9,597 bases of DNA from Acidobacteriota bacterium (lineage in GTDB: Bacteria; Acidobacteriota; Polarisedimenticolia; QHYA01). This document shows positions 7,916 through 9,597 of the stretch, one piece after another (the stretch's first letter is position 1; every line of letters begins with the position of its first letter). The stretch covers positions 1-9,597 of the forward strand of contig QHYA01000004.1 of NCBI GenBank assembly GCA_003223995.1, given 5' to 3'. The position numbers were made by a program, and so were the translations under genes. Below the pieces are notes generated by a model. That model was not told the DNA's origin. It did no database searches and saw only the letters and a program-made list of their open reading frames with translations.

Positions 7916-8050
7916 TTTCGTTCGGGCTGTCCTGGGGGGCCGGGGGCAGGAAGGGCCGTTGCGGGAGACTCCCCCCCCAGGCTGTCAAAACACTCCCGAC
8001 GACCACTCCCTTTCTTTGAAACTCCGGCTTCCGAGATAGGGACGAGACCT
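7916..8050 (-). other. 5' leader of the dcw operon mRNA
   Basis: If transcription starts near 8100, the mRNA has a long leader of about 185 nt before the mraZ ATG; this stretch is its downstream part. It contains two CACTCCC copies 13 bp apart on the plus strand (7991-7997 and 8004-8010), an eight-base G run on the minus strand (7971-7978) and the small dyad GGGAG-T-CTCCC. No coding potential or T-run terminator was seen. Its role is unknown. Confidence 0.45.
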
Positions 8051-8101
8051 GTGGAGCGTTTAGGCGGCCAGATTGCTCCAATTTGGCCCACTACGCTCCA
8101 C
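8051..8101 (-). repeat. Nested inverted repeat / potential 5' mRNA hairpin overlapping the MraZ boxes
   Basis: Read on the minus strand, GTGGAGCG (8101-8094) is the exact complement of CGCTCCAC (8058-8051). Inside it, GGCCA (8088-8084) pairs with TGGCC (8070-8066), and after one A-C mismatch ATTG (8082-8079) pairs with CAAT (8075-8072) around a GAG loop. Together this gives 17 base pairs. With transcription starting at about 8100, the structure would lie at the extreme 5' end of the dcw transcript. Confidence 0.65.
8066..8100 (-). promoter_or_regulatory. Candidate MraZ operator: four TGGNN boxes at 10-bp spacing
   Basis: On the minus strand the boxes are TGGAG (8100-8096), TGGGC (8090-8086), TGGAG (8080-8076) and TGGCC (8070-8066), each separated by exactly five bases. 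MraZ operators in E. coli and Mollicutes are known to be direct repeats containing TGG or GTGG with 10-bp periodicity, so the protein would meet them on one face of the helix. The array begins six bases after the -10 box and covers the expected start point, a position suited to repression. Confidence 0.8.
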
Positions 8102-8106
8102 CCGCG

Positions 8107-8135
8107 AGAATAGGTTGCCGTAAGAAGGGAGTCAA
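8107..8135 (-). promoter_or_regulatory. Sigma-70-like promoter of the dcw operon
   Basis: The minus strand has TTGACT (8135-8130), a 17-base spacer and TATTCT (8112-8107). Both boxes match the consensus well at the optimal distance, and the expected start lies near 8100, immediately at the MraZ box array. No better promoter was found nearer mraZ. Confidence 0.75.
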
Positions 8136-8172
8136 GCGGAATCGAGATGAAGTCATAATCTGCCTCCATCTG

Positions 8173-8190
8173 CCCCCGCTTGTTCGGGGG
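8173..8190. other. Hairpin with 6-bp GC stem
   Basis: CCCCCG (8173-8178) and CGGGGG (8185-8190) enclose the six-base loop CTTGTT. Neither strand has a following T-run, so this is not a standard intrinsic terminator. It could block read-through between the divergent units or be incidental. Confidence 0.4.
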
Positions 8191-8360
8191 AGGACCACAA
8201 GCGGTAGGGGAACCCCGTCGTTGCACGAAGCTGTGACGAAGAAAACGCGACCTAGAGAGACTTTAAGGGGAGCTCGAGCTGGGATTTGAAAATGCGAAAC
8301 TCTGACGAAGAACAATGAACGATGTAACGAAACTACAACGAAATAACGCATGAGATAGCG

Positions 8361-8381
8361 CCGCATTCGGAAAGAGTGCGG
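8361..8381. other. Hairpin with 8-bp stem and GGAAA loop
   Basis: CCGCATTC (8361-8368) pairs with GAGTGCGG (8374-8381) over eight positions including one G-T wobble, leaving the loop GGAAA. No T-run follows on either strand. It lies beside the less GC-rich AACGAA region and its function is unknown. Confidence 0.4.
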
Positions 8382-8756
8382 TTGCAGGCAGCGCGTGAAG
8401 GATCAGCAAGGGTATGCCGTCCGAGATCTGCCCGACTCCCTCTACCCCGCTCGAGTGAGGTAGTCTGCTGCCCCCGGTCGTGAAGGGAGCCGTCAAGTAC
8501 CTCAGGTCGAAAAACGGTCAATCTTTAGAGAGAGACTCGGTGTGCGCGCGGTAGGCGACCCAGGCCACTGGCGTCCAGGATCCATGTCCCAAGATCTCTG
8601 CAACTGCGCCTCGGGCACTCCTCGCTCGTTTGCTTCCTCCTACCGGGGATCCTGATGCGGCTGACCGCTCAATCCTGTCGGGCGAGCCTCGACTGCCAGG
8701 GGAACACGGGCAGACGGGCACAGCCGTCGTCGCCTTCCTCGTCTTCAATCGGATCC

Positions 8757-8784
8757 TTGAACCCTGCCCTGCTGTGTGTAGAAT
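8757..8784 (+). promoter_or_regulatory. Promoter of the vapBC operon
   Basis: TTGAAC (8757-8762), a 16-base spacer and TAGAAT (8779-8784) form a sigma-70-like promoter. The expected start near 8791 gives a leader of only about 13 bases that still includes the Shine-Dalgarno GGAGG at 8792-8796. In type II systems the antitoxin-toxin complex usually represses such a promoter. Confidence 0.65.
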
Positions 8785-8803
8785 TATGTGCGGAGGTTGA
8801 CAC

Positions 8804-9004
8804 ATGGCAACCAATCTGTCCATCGACCCCAAGCTCTTGGAGAAAGCGGTCGAAGTCAGCGGCGAGCGAACCAAGAAAGCCGCGGTTACACGCGCCCTCA
8901 CTGAGTTCATCGCCCGGCGCGAACAGAAGCGTCTTCGCAAGCTTTTTGGGAAGCTGCGGTGGGATCCCGATTTCGACTACAAGGCGGAGCGTTCACGGTC
9001 GTGA
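8804..9004 (+). CDS. vapB: VapB-family antitoxin of a type II toxin-antitoxin pair
   Basis: VapB antitoxins bind the PIN-domain toxin and the operon promoter. The 66-residue product matches the small VapB group in layout: an N-terminal DNA-binding segment (MATNLSIDPKLLEKAVEVSG) with a following helix ERTKKAAVTRALTEFIARRE, consistent with a ribbon-helix-helix fold, and an acidic/aromatic C-terminal peptide, KLRWDPDFDYKAERSRS, of the kind that wraps into the toxin. GGAGG lies seven bases before the ATG, and a promoter is just upstream. Its stop overlaps the toxin start in GTGA, the common arrangement for tight antitoxin-first coupling. The short inverted repeat ATGTG (8786-8790) and CACAT (8801-8805) surrounds the ribosome binding site. 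Codon use is like the neighbours, so there is no compositional sign of recent transfer. Confidence 0.87.
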   Translation: MATNLSIDPKLLEKAVEVSGERTKKAAVTRALTEFIARREQKRLRKLFGKLRWDPDFDYKAERSRS

Positions 9005-9405
9005 ACATCCTCGTTGACACAAACATCTGGTCTCTGGCTCTGCGCCGTGCGCCCGGTTCGCCTTCTCCGGAGGTCGTCCTCCTCGACAGGTGCCTCGAGC
9101 GGGGAGAGGTCGTCGTCACAACAGGTCTGATTCTTCAGGAACTACTTCAAGGGTTTCGTGGACCGGCGCAGCGCAGGAGGGTAATCAAGGAGTTCTCGCT
9201 GCTCCCGGTGATCATGCCCGAGGTTGAGGACCATATCGAGGCGGCAGCGCTCCGCAACCACTGTCGGCGGTGCGGAGTTCAGGTCGGCACCATCGACGCC
9301 CTACTGGCCCGGCTGGCCATCAGTCACGGCTTGCACCTTTTCACGGCGGACAAAGACTTCCAGGCCATGGCGCAGCATTGTCCACTGGCGCTCCTATGGG
9401 CCTGA
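9001..9405 (+). CDS. vapC: VapC-type PIN-domain ribonuclease toxin
   Basis: VapC toxins are Mg2+-dependent ribonucleases that cut tRNA or rRNA and stop growth when released from VapB. The 134-residue product is the usual size for a PIN-domain toxin. The acidic active-site residues are all in place: Asp6 in ILVDTNIW, Glu47 in LILQELLQG, Asp99 in GTIDALLA, and Asp117 (with Asp119) in FTADKDFQAMA. An intact site suggests an active enzyme. Translation starts at GTG, which overlaps the vapB stop as GTGA; no ATG precedes the conserved strand, so the GTG start is well supported. A stop follows LALLWA and no terminator is evident just downstream. The RNA target cannot be read from the sequence. Confidence 0.92.
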   Translation: MNILVDTNIWSLALRRAPGSPSPEVVLLDRCLERGEVVVTTGLILQELLQGFRGPAQRRRVIKEFSLLPVIMPEVEDHIEAAALRNHCRRCGVQVGTIDALLARLAISHGLHLFTADKDFQAMAQHCPLALLWA

Positions 9406-9507
9406 CAACATGTCCACGGTCCTATCCAGAGCGCTGATCTCGCCGGAATGGACTGACATTCGTGCACAGACAGACCAGTCGCGAGTTATGGAGCAGGGAG
9501 GTAGTTC

Positions 9508-9597
9508 ATGAACAAGCAGGACGTCAGCGTCGAGATCTTGGTGGACATGTACAACAGGCCCTGCTCTACTGGCTCCATGTGGCGAATGCGCGAGGAC
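9508..9597 (+). CDS. Unrecognised protein, N-terminal 30 codons only
   Basis: An ATG preceded by a strong GGGAGG (9496-9501) at six-base spacing opens a frame that stays open to the window end. The visible peptide begins MNKQDVSVEILVDMYN and is too short to assign. It lies 102 nt after vapC on the same strand, so it could be co-transcribed or belong to a separate accessory gene. Start and frame are supported by the ribosome binding site only. Confidence 0.6.
   Translation, partial: MNKQDVSVEILVDMYNRPCSTGSMWRMRED

Larger units (their letters stand above)
8136..8756. other. Gene-free region between the divergent dcw and vapBC promoters
   Basis: No open frame in this stretch has family motifs, a good ribosome binding site or convincing codon use. 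The part around 8220-8350 is clearly less GC-rich than the rest of the window and carries several AACGAA-like motifs on the plus strand (at about 8225, 8236, 8305, 8327 and 8338). Two hairpins are listed separately. The palindrome AGCTCGAGCT lies at 8271-8280, and CTACC (8442-8446) faces GGTAG (8459-8463). No tRNA or CRISPR pattern was seen. Confidence 0.6.

Noticed and set aside
7960..7988. TTGACA on the minus strand at 7988-7983 as a second mraZ promoter
   Set aside because: No acceptable -10 box lies at 16-18 bases; the expected position is C/G rich.
7991..8010. CACTCCC direct repeats as the MraZ operator
   Set aside because: They have a 13-bp period and lack the TGG core spacing. The array at 8066-8100 fits the known 10-bp architecture much better.
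46..8113. Long plus-strand open frames, including ones of 751, 707 and 488 codons, opposite the dcw genes
   Set aside because: They lie antisense to genes with full family motifs, are very rich in Arg, Gly, Pro and Glu, and have no motifs. They arise because stop codons are rare in GC-rich DNA.
8173..8216. GC hairpins as intrinsic terminators
   Set aside because: Neither CCCCCG/CGGGGG nor the following GGGG-AA-CCCC dyad is followed by a T-run on either strand.
8083..8366. Short open frames on both strands just upstream of mraZ
   Set aside because: They overlap the dcw promoter and operator, lack ribosome binding sites and show no recognisable motifs.
8518..8940. Minus-strand open frame ending with a peptide around VAEILGHGSW and YRAH, faintly like the C-terminus of a tyrosine recombinase
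   Set aside because: Only the LGH-type fragment resembles the family, the rest does not, and the frame runs antisense across vapB. Probably chance; a degraded integrase end cannot be excluded.

Overview
The window looks like a GC-rich chromosomal segment from a bacterium that builds a meso-diaminopimelate type peptidoglycan. MurE carries the DNPR specificity motif, and the division transpeptidase ends in a PASTA domain. That mix, with strongly G/C third codon positions, would suit a lineage such as Acidobacteriota, a deltaproteobacterial relative or a GC-rich candidate phylum. The sequence alone does not settle the taxon.

Positions 1 to about 8135 hold the 5' half of a division and cell wall (dcw) operon, read entirely on the minus strand. 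The order is canonical: mraZ, rsmH, ftsL, a FtsI-type transpeptidase gene, murE, murF and mraY (cut by the left edge). Genes are packed very tightly: mraZ and rsmH abut, rsmH/ftsL and ftsI/murE share ATGA overlaps, ftsL runs 11 nt into ftsI, and murF/mraY share one base in TGATG. The only real gap inside the operon is 93 nt between murE and murF. Products cover transcriptional control (MraZ), 16S rRNA methylation (RsmH), divisome assembly and septal cross-linking (FtsL, FtsI), and steps from UDP-MurNAc-dipeptide to lipid I (MurE, MurF, MraY).

Upstream of mraZ there is a good sigma-70-like promoter (TTGACT, 17 nt, TATTCT). Four TGGNN boxes follow directly at an exact 10-bp period, which is the architecture of a MraZ operator. 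The same DNA also forms a nested inverted repeat that could fold as a hairpin at the 5' end of the operon mRNA. This is the most interesting regulatory signal in the window.

Positions about 8136 to 8756 are a gene-poor, less GC-rich stretch with two clear hairpins and scattered AACGAA motifs, and no protein gene I can support. On the plus strand, 8757 to 9405 is a complete VapBC-type toxin-antitoxin operon with its own promoter, a strong Shine-Dalgarno site and a GTGA overlap between antitoxin and toxin. A further plus-strand gene begins at 9508 and is cut after 30 codons; I do not recognise it. The dcw operon is therefore flanked at its 5' side by divergently transcribed accessory genes.
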